From: Mycobacterium conspicuum | Lineage (GTDB): Bacteria; Actinomycetota; Actinomycetes; Mycobacteriales; Mycobacteriaceae | Length of the DNA stretch: 64,000 nt | Direction: 5' to 3' | NCBI RefSeq assembly: GCF_010730195.1 | Contig: NZ_AP022613.1 | Span: 4,712,001-4,776,000, forward strand | Shown: piece after piece, positions 30,667 through 37,681 of the stretch | Numbering within the stretch: position 1 is the stretch's first letter | How the letters are laid out: every line of letters starts with the position of its first letter | Notes under the pieces: generated by a model | What the model was told of the DNA's origin: nothing | What the model saw: the letters and a program-made list of their open reading frames with translations, nothing else | Database searches by the model: none | Position numbers and translations under genes: made by a program

Positions 30667-31695
30667 TTACTGGCCGACGGCGCGCGGCAGGTCGCGGGGC
30701 CAGCCGTAGGCCCGCGCCGGGATGTTGTAGTCCAGGTGCTCGAAGATCGGGTCCTCGTCGTCGATCTCGAGGACCACCGCGCCCGGGCGCCGCAGCCGCG
30801 AGGGCACCACGTCGTATTCGCGGTCGGCGGCGTTCTCCACGCCGAGCCGCGCGCGCGCCATCCGCTGCATGCGGCGACGGCGCACCTTCTCCTCGATCCG
30901 GGTTTGCCGGCGCAGATACGCCAGGTAGAACACGGTGATGGTGGTGGCGATGCTGCACACCCACCAGGCGGTCGGGGTCACCTCGAACGCCGCGGTGGCC
31001 GAGCCGACCAGGACGACCGCCATCACCATCAGCACGCGCTTGCGGAAGGTGTACTTGCGGGCGCTGACGGCGGCGGCGGTCTTCTCGTCAAACCGACGCC
31101 GCCGGGAGGCGGCCGGCGGGACGGGGACGGCGCCTTCCTCGTAAGCGTCGTCGTCCTCGTCGGGCTCCAGCCCGGACGAGTCGTCGACGTACTCGTATTC
31201 GTCGTCACGCCCGGTCGCGTGGGGCTCGGTGTCGGGCTCGGCGTCGTCTGAGGCGTCGTCCGAGGCGTCGTCGGGGGCCTCGGCCACCGGCTCGGTCTCG
31301 GCTTCGCTGGCACCGGCGGGCAGCGCGCCCGAGTCTTCGATCACATCGACATCTAGGACATCGAGAACATCGGTCTCGGCCTGCTCGGGCACGGCGAACT
31401 GCACCACGACGGGGTGGGTGGGTCGCTCGTCGGCCTCGTGCTCGTCGTCGTCTTCGGAGTGTTCGTCCTGCTCAACGTCCTCCGGCTGCCAGTCGGGGTC
31501 GCTGCGATGCCCCGCCGCGGGGCCCTGACGCCGCAGCAGACGCGAGGCCGCACCGCCGTTGAGCACTCGGGTCGCCAACGCGACGTCGCTGGTGCGCCGC
31601 ACGGCGTCGCGTTTGCTGATCAGCATCGGAACAAGCACAAAAAGCCACAGCACCACCAGCGAGATCCACAATAAAGATTGGGGAATGCTTGGCAT
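30667..31695 (-). CDS. glpR: division-site membrane protein GlpR/SepX
   Basis: Actinobacterial membrane protein that acts as receptor for the MoeA-like Glp and helps septum formation and polar growth (known from Corynebacterium GlpR and Streptomyces SepX). From ATG 31695 the product is 342 residues. It has an N-terminal helix (LLWISLVVLWLFVLVPMLI), then RDAVRRTSDVALATRVLNGG and a long acidic disordered region (about 60-190, rich in Asp/Glu with DEDDDAYEEG). A pair of helices follows (VLMVMAVVLVGSATAAFEV, WWVCSIATTITVFYLAYL), then a basic region and a C-terminal domain. The gene encoding Glp lies two genes upstream, as expected. Matches Rv0996 by position (from memory). Confidence 0.85.
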   Translation of the reverse strand: MPSIPQSLLWISLVVLWLFVLVPMLISKRDAVRRTSDVALATRVLNGGAASRLLRRQGPAAGHRSDPDWQPEDVEQDEHSEDDDEHEADERPTHPVVVQFAVPEQAETDVLDVLDVDVIEDSGALPAGASEAETEPVAEAPDDASDDASDDAEPDTEPHATGRDDEYEYVDDSSGLEPDEDDDAYEEGAVPVPPAASRRRRFDEKTAAAVSARKYTFRKRVLMVMAVVLVGSATAAFEVTPTAWWVCSIATTITVFYLAYLRRQTRIEEKVRRRRMQRMARARLGVENAADREYDVVPSRLRRPGAVVLEIDDEDPIFEHLDYNIPARAYGWPRDLPRAVGQ

Positions 31696-31834
31696 GACGA
31701 CCTGCTCTCTTCGATTCTCGATAAATCCACGCGACCAGCACAATTACACACCTGTGATTTGACCATTACAAGCACCAACGGCCACTCGTGTCACACCAGC
31801 AACTTTTGAGTCACGCTGCGGTCTCGGCGCCTGG

Positions 31835-32500
31835 TCACGGCCAGCTGGCGTGCCCGGCCCGAACCAGAGTCGAGGTCACCGACCCGTAGACCTCTTCCGC
31901 GGTGATCGCCAGCAACAGATGGTCCCGCCACGCCCGGTCGACTTCGAGGTAGCGGCGCAACAGGCCCTCCTCGCGGAAGCCGACCTTTGCCAGCACGGCG
32001 CGGCTGGCGGCGTTTTCCGGGCGCACCGTGGCCTCCACGCGATGTAGCGAAACGGGACCGAAGCAATGGTCGAGCCCCAGCGCCAACGCGCCGGTCGCCA
32101 CCCCGCGGCCGGTCACCGACTTCGACACCCAATAGCCGATCCAGGCCGACCGCAACGCCCCGTGGGTGACGTTGCCGATGGTCAGCTGGCCGCAGAAGCG
32201 CCCGTCCAGCTCGATCACGTACGGCAGCATGCGTCCGTTGCGGGCCTCCGAACGCAGGCCGGAACACAGCGCCGGCCAGGCGCCGACGGTGTGCCGGACG
32301 GTCCAATCGCCCTCGGCGCTGGGCTCCCAGGGCTCGAGGTGCGCGCGGTCGGCCAACCGGATCCGGCTCCACTGCGCCCCGTCTCGCATCCGCACCGCGC
32401 GTAGCCGGATCAGCCCCGCCGGGACCCGCAGCGGACCCACGTCCAAGGGCCAACCGGGATGCCGCGGGTTGGCGCGCAGGAGGTTCACGAAGGGGCGCAC
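31835..32500 (-). CDS. rimJ: GNAT N-acetyltransferase, RimJ type
   Basis: Predicted N-terminal protein acetyltransferase (ribosomal-protein-alanine type); substrate unproven. The 221-residue product has GNAT motifs in order: IRLRAVRMRDGAQW at the start of the fold, PYVIELDGRFCGQLTIGNV, AWIGYWVSKSVTGRGVATGALAL (acetyl-CoA loop), and HRVEATVRPENAASRAVLAKVGFREEGLLRRYLEVD. It sits between glp (9 bp upstream) and glpR (139 bp downstream) on the same strand, the order seen in M. tuberculosis Rv0994-Rv0996 (from memory). Confidence 0.88.
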   Translation of the reverse strand: MRPFVNLLRANPRHPGWPLDVGPLRVPAGLIRLRAVRMRDGAQWSRIRLADRAHLEPWEPSAEGDWTVRHTVGAWPALCSGLRSEARNGRMLPYVIELDGRFCGQLTIGNVTHGALRSAWIGYWVSKSVTGRGVATGALALGLDHCFGPVSLHRVEATVRPENAASRAVLAKVGFREEGLLRRYLEVDRAWRDHLLLAITAEEVYGSVTSTLVRAGHASWP

Positions 32501-32509
32501 TCTTCTGAG

Positions 32510-33808
32510 TCAGCCGCGCTGGGCGAGGAAGGCCACATCGACGACCTCGCCGGTGCGGATCTGCTCCGCGCCGCTGGGAATGACGACCAGACAGTTGGCC
32601 TCGGCGAGCGTCGCCAGCAGATGCGATGACGCGCCCGGGGCCCCGCCCAGCGCCTGCACCAGGTATTCACCGCTTTCCTGATCCCGCATCAGCTGGCCGC
32701 GCACATAGCCCTTGCGCCCGGCCACCGACGTGATCGGAGATAGCGTGCGCGCCTGGATGATTCGGCGCATCGGCTGCCGCTTGCCCAACGACAGCCGGAT
32801 CAGCGGCCGGACCATCACCTCGAACACCACCAGGGCGCTCACGGGATTGGCCGGCAGCAGAAACGTCGGGACACCCTCGCGCCCGAGCTGCCCGAAGCCC
32901 TGCACCGATCCGGGGTGCATGGCGACGCGGACGACCTCCATCTCGCCGAGCTCGGACAGCACGGCGCGCACCGCCTCGGCCGCCGCACCCCCGACGCCGC
33001 CGGCGATCACCAGCACCTCGGCCCGGTTGATCTGTCCCTCGACGATCTCGCCGAGCTCCTTGGGGTCGTTGCTGACGATGCCGATGCGGTTCACCTCCGC
33101 GCCGGCGTCGCGGCCGGCGGCCGCCAGCGCGTAGGAGTTGACGTCATACACCTGCCCGTTGCCCGGGTTGCGGGTGATGTCGACCAGCTCGCCGCCGACG
33201 GCCATCACCGACAGCCGTGGGCGGGGGTGCACCAGGACGCGTTCGCGGCCGACGGCGGCCAGCAGCCCGACCTGGGCCGCGCCGATGATCGTTCCGGACC
33301 GCACGGCGACGTCGCCGGGCTGGACGTCGTCGCCGGTGCGCCGCACGTAGGCACCGGAGGGCGCGCCGCGCAGGATCCGCACCCGCTGCGTGCCGCCGTC
33401 GGTCCAGCGCAACGGCAGCACCGTGTCGGCCAGCGTCGGCAGCGGCGCGCCGGTCTGCACCCGCGCCGCCTGGCGCGGCTGCAGCCGGCTGGGGGTGCGC
33501 GAGCCGGCCTCGATGGTTCCGGTCACCGGCAGCACCAGCCCGCCGCGCTGGCCTTCGTCGGTGTCTTCGTCGGCGTCGGAAAACGCGCCGAGCGCGCCCA
33601 TCTGGCCCACGTCACCCACCCCGACCACGTCGACGCTGCGCACGGCGTAGCCGTCGATCGCGGCCTGATCGAATCCGGGCAGCGGCCGTTCGGTCACCAC
33701 TTCCTCGGCACACATCAATCCCTGCGCCTCGGCGATGGCAACACGGATGGGCCGCGGGGCCACCGCGGCGGCCGCTATCCGGGCTTGTTGCTCCTCCACA
33801 GAACGCAC
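32510..33808 (-). CDS. moeA1: MoeA-like molybdotransferase homologue / division protein Glp
   Basis: Gephyrin-type MoeA protein; in Corynebacterium the orthologue Glp binds FtsZ and the receptor GlpR rather than serving only cofactor synthesis. The 432-residue product has the four MoeA domains: N-terminal RPIRVAIAEAQG, PGFDQAAIDGYAVRS, VQTGAPLPTLADTVLP, the RPRLSVMAVGGELVD fold, and a C-terminal beta domain (VAGRKGYVRGQLM). In the MoeA/MogA-like domain the usual GGVSVGDYD reads AGGVGGAAAEAV, and the usual KPGKP region reads MHPGSVQGFG, so acidic and Lys residues are lost. That fits a non-enzymatic role. Co-directional with galU, rimJ and glpR. Confidence 0.88.
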   Translation of the reverse strand: MRSVEEQQARIAAAAVAPRPIRVAIAEAQGLMCAEEVVTERPLPGFDQAAIDGYAVRSVDVVGVGDVGQMGALGAFSDADEDTDEGQRGGLVLPVTGTIEAGSRTPSRLQPRQAARVQTGAPLPTLADTVLPLRWTDGGTQRVRILRGAPSGAYVRRTGDDVQPGDVAVRSGTIIGAAQVGLLAAVGRERVLVHPRPRLSVMAVGGELVDITRNPGNGQVYDVNSYALAAAGRDAGAEVNRIGIVSNDPKELGEIVEGQINRAEVLVIAGGVGGAAAEAVRAVLSELGEMEVVRVAMHPGSVQGFGQLGREGVPTFLLPANPVSALVVFEVMVRPLIRLSLGKRQPMRRIIQARTLSPITSVAGRKGYVRGQLMRDQESGEYLVQALGGAPGASSHLLATLAEANCLVVIPSGAEQIRTGEVVDVAFLAQRG

Positions 33809-33881
33809 GAGCGCGCCTTTCTGCCCTCACGTCGTGACGGGCGCCGACGCCGGGAGCGAACCGGGCCCTGCACCGTCGGCG

Positions 33882-34805
33882 TTACTGCTCGGTCAGACCC
33901 AGTCGCGCTACCAACCACCGCCGCAATTCCGGGCCGTAGTCGTCACGATCCAATGCAAAGTCAACCGCAGCCTTGAGGTAGCCGCCGGGATTTCCCAGGT
34001 CGTGTCGAGAACCACGATGCACCACCACATGAACCGGGTGGCCCTCGCTGATCAACAGCGCGATCGCGTCGGTGAGCTGAACTTCGCCGCCCACGCCGCG
34101 TTCGATGCGGCGCAACGCGTCGAAGATGGCGCGATCGAGCACGTAGCGGCCCGCCGCGGCGTACAGCGACGGCGCGTCCTCGGGCTTGGGCTTTTCCACC
34201 ATGCCCTTGACCTTGAGCACGTCGGGACCGCCAGCGGCGTCGCCCTCGGCGACCGGCTCGACGTCGAAGACGCCGTAGGCGCTGATCTCCTCGGCCGCGA
34301 CCTCGATGGCGCACAGCACCGTGCCGCCGTGCTCGGCCCGCGCCGCCGCCATCGCCTCCAGGACACCCATCGGGCGCACCAGGTCGTCGGGCAGCAGCAC
34401 GATCACGGCGTCTTCGTCGGGGGTCAGCACGGGCTCGACGCAGCTGATCGCGTGTCCCAGTCCCAGCGGTTCGGCCTGGACCACGGACTCGACCTTGATC
34501 AGCGCCGGCGCGCGGCGCACCTTGGCCAACATGGCCTGCTTGCCGCGCGCCTCCAGCGTGCCCTCGAGCACCAGGTCGTGGACGAAGTGCGCGACGACGC
34601 CGTCCTTGCCTTCGGAGGTGACGATCACCAGGCGTTCGGCCCCGGCCGCGGCCGCCTCCTCGGCGACCAACTCGATGCCGGGCGTGTCGACGACGGGCAG
34701 CAGCTCCTTGGGCACCGTCTTCGTCGCCGGCAGGAAACGCGTGCCGAGGCCGGCCGCGGGGACGATCGCCGTGAAGGGGATCGGGACTTCAGCTCGGCGT
34801 GACAT
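33882..34805 (-). CDS. galU: UTP-glucose-1-phosphate uridylyltransferase
   Basis: Makes UDP-glucose from UTP and glucose-1-phosphate for cell-wall and capsule polysaccharides. The 307-residue product has the nucleotide-binding motif PAAGLGTRFLPATKTVPKELL (a GalU signature), VVDTPGIELVAEEAAAAGAE, QAEPLGLGHAISC, VLLPDDLV with the metal Asp, and the sugar-site VEKPKPEDAPS and LTDAIALL. Length is normal. The minus-strand -10 box TATGGT lies 7 bases before ATG 34805, so it is probably leaderless. Divergent from the folate gene at 34872. Confidence 0.95.
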   Translation of the reverse strand: MSRRAEVPIPFTAIVPAAGLGTRFLPATKTVPKELLPVVDTPGIELVAEEAAAAGAERLVIVTSEGKDGVVAHFVHDLVLEGTLEARGKQAMLAKVRRAPALIKVESVVQAEPLGLGHAISCVEPVLTPDEDAVIVLLPDDLVRPMGVLEAMAAARAEHGGTVLCAIEVAAEEISAYGVFDVEPVAEGDAAGGPDVLKVKGMVEKPKPEDAPSLYAAAGRYVLDRAIFDALRRIERGVGGEVQLTDAIALLISEGHPVHVVVHRGSRHDLGNPGGYLKAAVDFALDRDDYGPELRRWLVARLGLTEQ

Positions 34806-34812
34806 CGTTCAC

Positions 34813-34818
34813 ACCATA
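34813..34818 (-). promoter_or_regulatory. -10 element, leaderless galU transcript
   Basis: TATGGT on the minus strand, 7 bases upstream of the galU ATG. It fits TANNNT spacing for a leaderless start. Confidence 0.5.
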
Positions 34819-34871
34819 ACGCTCTGTGGACCCACTGCCTGGGTGTGACCCGGGGCTGTCATCGTTAAACC

Positions 34872-35465
34872 ATGTCGAACCTGACCAAAGCAACCTTGCG
34901 GGAGCAGCTGATGCTGGCCCGCCGCGACGTTGCCGAGGAGGTTCGGGCCGCCGAGGCAAGCATGCTGGGCGAGCACGCGGAGGCGGTGGTGAGCCAGGGC
35001 AGCACGGTCTGCGCCTACGTGCCGGTGGGCACCGAGCCGGGGTCCGTCGAGCTGCTGGACAGGTTGCTGCGCCGAGCGGGGCGGGTGCTGCTGCCGGTTG
35101 CGCGGATCGCCGACGACAACACCCCCGCGCCGCTGCAATGGGCCGAGTACCGCCCGGGCGCGCTGACCCGCGGGCTCTGGGGGCTGCTCGAACCACCCGA
35201 ACCCTGGCTGCCCGCGTCCGCTCTGGCCGAGGCCGACGTGGTGTTCGTGCCGGCGCTGGCGATTGATCGCCGCGGCGCGCGGCTGGGCCGGGGCCGCGGC
35301 TTCTATGACCGGTCGCTGCCGGGCCGCGATCCGCACGCGCGGCTGATCGCCGTGGTCCGCGATGACGAGCTGGTGCGGGAGTTGCCGGCCGAACCGCACG
35401 ACGTCCCGATGACCGACGCGCTCACGCCGCGGCGCGGCATCGTCGCGCTGCCGATCCGGGAATGA
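34872..35465 (+). CDS. 5-formyltetrahydrofolate cyclo-ligase
   Basis: Converts 5-formyl-THF to 5,10-methenyl-THF with ATP, returning folate to one-carbon metabolism. The 197-residue product has the family's N-terminal basic ATP-site segment (KATLREQLMLARRDVA), the central CAYVPVGTEP and LLPVARI strands, and the signature VPALAIDRRGARLGRGRGFYDRSL near 133-156. It ends with the PMTDALTPRRGIVALPI strand. Start ATG 34872; corresponds by position to Rv0992c. It is followed 75 bp later by the Ruc gene, with a CIRCE element between them, so the two are probably separately controlled. Confidence 0.92.
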   Translation: MSNLTKATLREQLMLARRDVAEEVRAAEASMLGEHAEAVVSQGSTVCAYVPVGTEPGSVELLDRLLRRAGRVLLPVARIADDNTPAPLQWAEYRPGALTRGLWGLLEPPEPWLPASALAEADVVFVPALAIDRRGARLGRGRGFYDRSLPGRDPHARLIAVVRDDELVRELPAEPHDVPMTDALTPRRGIVALPIRE

Positions 35466-35484
35466 TCGCCATCACGTGGCGGTT

Positions 35485-35511
35485 CTAGCACTTGACGCGG
35501 TAGAGTGCTAA
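35485..35511. promoter_or_regulatory. CIRCE-type HrcA operator
   Basis: CTAGCACTT-N9-GAGTGCTAA against the consensus TTAGCACTC-N9-GAGTGCTAA: the right arm is perfect and the left arm differs at two positions. It lies 30 bp upstream of the GTG of the Ruc gene. HrcA control of the chaperone is expected from this. Confidence 0.8.
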
Positions 35512-35540
35512 TTCAGGTTTCACATCATCCGGAGGTTTTT

Positions 35541-35888
35541 GTGCCGACTTACAGCTATCAGTGCACCCAGTGCGCCGACCGCTTCGACGTTGTGCAAGCC
35601 TTCACCGACGACGCGCTGACCGAGTGCGAGAAGTGCTCCGGCCGGCTGCGCAAGCTCTTCGGCAAGGTCGGCGTCGTGTTCAAGGGCAGCGGCTTTTACC
35701 GGACCGACAGTCGCGAATCGGGCAAGAAATCGGCGGGCTCGAGCAACGGGTCGTCGGGCGGCGAGTCGGGGACGAGTTCGAGCTCCAGCGAGACCAAGAC
35801 GTCGAGCTCTACCGAAAAGTCCGACAAATCGAGCAGCGGCAGCGGCAGCAGCAGCTCCACGCCGGCCACGGCGGCGGCCTCGAGCTAA
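35541..35888 (+). CDS. ruc: FmdB-type zinc-ribbon protein, redox-regulated chaperone Ruc homologue
   Basis: Rv0991c, the apparent orthologue, was described as a redox-switched, intrinsically disordered chaperone (Ruc) working with Hsp70. From GTG 35541 (ribosome site GGAGG) the product is 115 residues. The N-terminal zinc ribbon has two CxxC pairs (CTQCADRF and CEKCSGRL), followed by LFGKVGVVFKGSGFYRTDSR and a Ser/Gly/Lys-rich disordered tail of about 60 residues. The frame is open 12 codons upstream through the CIRCE element, but the ribosome site favours 35541. The CIRCE upstream supports stress control. Confidence 0.88.
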   Translation: MPTYSYQCTQCADRFDVVQAFTDDALTECEKCSGRLRKLFGKVGVVFKGSGFYRTDSRESGKKSAGSSNGSSGGESGTSSSSSETKTSSSTEKSDKSSSGSGSSSSTPATAAASS

Positions 35889-35941
35889 CCGGTTATCCAC
35901 AGCGCGCCGCCCGACGGGCGTTGTCGCCATCGCACGCCGCC

Positions 35942-35954
35942 TAGCGTGTGCAGC
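35942..35954 (+). promoter_or_regulatory. -10 element of leaderless SAF-domain gene
   Basis: TAGCGT (35942-35947) is 7 bases before GTG 35955, which favours that start over GTG 35946. Confidence 0.45.
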
Positions 35955-36635
35955 GTGGCCGAACCCTCACTGAACCCAACCCTGGTCACCCGGATAGCGG
36001 TGTGGTTGCGCCCGGATTGGACGCGCACCGTCGCGTTCCGGCGGGTGGCCGCCGCCGTGCTGGTGGTGTTGGCGGGCGTGGCCACGTTGCGGTCGAATCC
36101 CGACGATGATCGTGCCGACGTGGTGGTCGCCGCGCGCGACCTGCCGCCCGGCACCGCGCTGGCTTCCGACGATGTCCGACTCGAAACACGTTCGGCCACA
36201 ACGGTTCCCGATGGGTCACGCACCGAGCTAAGCGCGGTGGTCGGATCCACACTGGCCAGCCCGACACGGCGCGGCGAGGTGCTCACCGACGTGCGGCTGC
36301 TGGGCAGCCGGCTGGCCGAGTTAACCGCCGGGCCCGGCGCCCGCATCGTCCCCCTGCACCTGGCGGACAGCGCGCTGATCGACCTGATTCGGGTCGGCGA
36401 CGTCGTCGACGTGCTGGCGGCGCCGGCCAACGACGCCCCGGGCGCTGCCCCGGCGAGCAGCAAGGCGGCGGCCACCTTGCTAGCTACCGACGCCGTCGTT
36501 GTCCTCGTGTCGGCCAAGGAGAAAGCCCAGTCCGCCGGGGGTGACCGCGTAGTGTTGGTTGCGCTTCCGGCTCGCCTGGCGAACACGGTGGCAGGTTCGG
36601 CGTTGGGTCAAACGGTAACCCTGATCCTGCACTGA
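35955..36635 (+). CDS. SAF-domain (CpaB/RcpC-like) membrane protein
   Basis: Resembles Flp-pilus assembly protein CpaB/RcpC; role in mycobacteria unknown. The product is 226 residues. A hydrophobic N-terminal helix (VAAAVLVVLAGVATL) is followed by a SAF domain (VVVAARDLPPGTALASDDVRLETR, RRGEVLTDVRLL), then a second beta-rich domain (IVPLHLADSALIDLIRVGDVVDVLAAP) and a linker rich in Ala. The end is a beta strand segment (RVVLVALPARLANTVAG). No other pilus gene lies nearby, so it is an orphan. Equivalent in position to Rv0990c. mscL follows 33 bp downstream and is likely co-transcribed. Confidence 0.72.
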   Translation: MAEPSLNPTLVTRIAVWLRPDWTRTVAFRRVAAAVLVVLAGVATLRSNPDDDRADVVVAARDLPPGTALASDDVRLETRSATTVPDGSRTELSAVVGSTLASPTRRGEVLTDVRLLGSRLAELTAGPGARIVPLHLADSALIDLIRVGDVVDVLAAPANDAPGAAPASSKAAATLLATDAVVVLVSAKEKAQSAGGDRVVLVALPARLANTVAGSALGQTVTLILH

Positions 36636-36668
36636 GCACTCTGCGTCCAGACCAGAAAGGACCTCCGC

Positions 36669-37127
36669 ATGTTCAAAGGGTTCAAGGAGTTTCTCTCGCG
36701 GGGCAACATCGTCGACCTCGCCGTCGCGGTCGTCATCGGCACGGCGTTCACCGCGTTGGTCACCAAGTTCACCGACAGCATTATCACGCCGCTGATCAAC
36801 CGGGTCGGCGTCAACCAGAACTCCAACGTCGGCGTCTTGCGGATCGGCATCGGCGGGGGTCAGACGATCGACCTCAACATCCTGCTGTCGGCGGCGATCA
36901 ACTTCTTTCTGGTTGCGTTCGTGGTCTATTTCTTCGTCGTGCTGCCCTACAACACGCTGCGCAAGCGCGGTGAGGTCGAGCAGGCGGACGACGCGCAGAT
37001 CGTGCTGCTGACCGAAATCCGCGACCTACTCTCGCAAGGCAACGGGGCATCCTCGTCGGGCAAGCACGGGGGAACCGCCCACACCCCGCCGCCGGAGCAC
37101 GGGCCCCGCGCCGACGCCGAAGGCTAG
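36669..37127 (+). CDS. mscL: large-conductance mechanosensitive channel
   Basis: Pentameric osmotic safety valve of the inner membrane. The 152-residue product starts MFKGFKEFLSRGNIVDLAVAVVIGTAFTALV, the amphipathic S1 helix and pore-lining TM1 with its small-residue AVAVVIGTAF stretch. Then come the periplasmic loop (about 45-68), TM2 (INFFLVAFVVYFFVVLPYNTL) and a cytoplasmic acidic helix with a disordered His/Pro-rich tail. ATG 36669 has an AGAAAGGA ribosome site. Converges on moaB2 with a 4-bp overlap. Confidence 0.96.
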   Translation: MFKGFKEFLSRGNIVDLAVAVVIGTAFTALVTKFTDSIITPLINRVGVNQNSNVGVLRIGIGGGQTIDLNILLSAAINFFLVAFVVYFFVVLPYNTLRKRGEVEQADDAQIVLLTEIRDLLSQGNGASSSGKHGGTAHTPPPEHGPRADAEG

Positions 37128-37681
37128 ATTTCCAGGCTCGACAACTGCCCGATGATCTGAGCGGCCAACGGGTTTAGCGTCGCCATCCCGTCGCGCACCG
37201 CATACCGGGATCCGGCGAGGTTGACCACCAGCGTGCTTCCCGACACACCCGCCAGACCGCGGGACAGTGCGGCGTCGGTGATGCCCGCGGACAGCCCCGA
37301 GGCGCGGATGGCTTCGGCGATCCCGAGGATCTCGCGATCGAGGATGTCGCGGGTAGCTTCCGGGGTGACGTCACGAGGTGTCACCCCGGTGCCGCCCACC
37401 GAGACCACCAGGTCCACGCCGCCGATTACCGCGGTGTTCAACGCGTTTCGGATCTCGATCTCGTCGGCCTCGACGGCCACCACGCCGTCCACCACGAACC
37501 CGGCCTCGGTGAGCAGCTCGGTGACCAGCGGACCGCTATGGTCCTCATCGCCATGCGCGGTGCGATCGTCGACGACGACGACAAGTGCCCGGCCGACTAC
37601 CAACTCCGCGACTTTTTCCATGGGTGCCACCGTATATCCGCGGTCCGACCGATGCTTGTTGAAGGGCGCGTCGACTCTCAT
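37124..37681 (-). CDS. moaB2: molybdopterin-biosynthesis MoaB/Mog-family protein
   Basis: Predicted to adenylate or bind molybdopterin. The 185-residue product carries the MoCF-biosynthesis fold: GRALVVVVDDRTAHGDEDHSGPLVTELL, VVAVEADEIEIRNAL, the signature LVVSVGGTGVTPRDVTPEATRD, and a conserved SRGLAGVSGSTLVVNLAGS. ATG 37681 overlaps the pepD stop (TGATG), so it is coupled to pepD. A start at the internal Met (MEKVAELVV, about 20 residues later) would match the family's usual N-terminus better. Confidence 0.92.
   Translation of the reverse strand: MRVDAPFNKHRSDRGYTVAPMEKVAELVVGRALVVVVDDRTAHGDEDHSGPLVTELLTEAGFVVDGVVAVEADEIEIRNALNTAVIGGVDLVVSVGGTGVTPRDVTPEATRDILDREILGIAEAIRASGLSAGITDAALSRGLAGVSGSTLVVNLAGSRYAVRDGMATLNPLAAQIIGQLSSLEI

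Noticed and set aside
20862..31000. CRISPR array or phage integrase in the island
   Set aside because: No regularly spaced repeat-spacer pattern and no tyrosine or serine recombinase motifs were seen.
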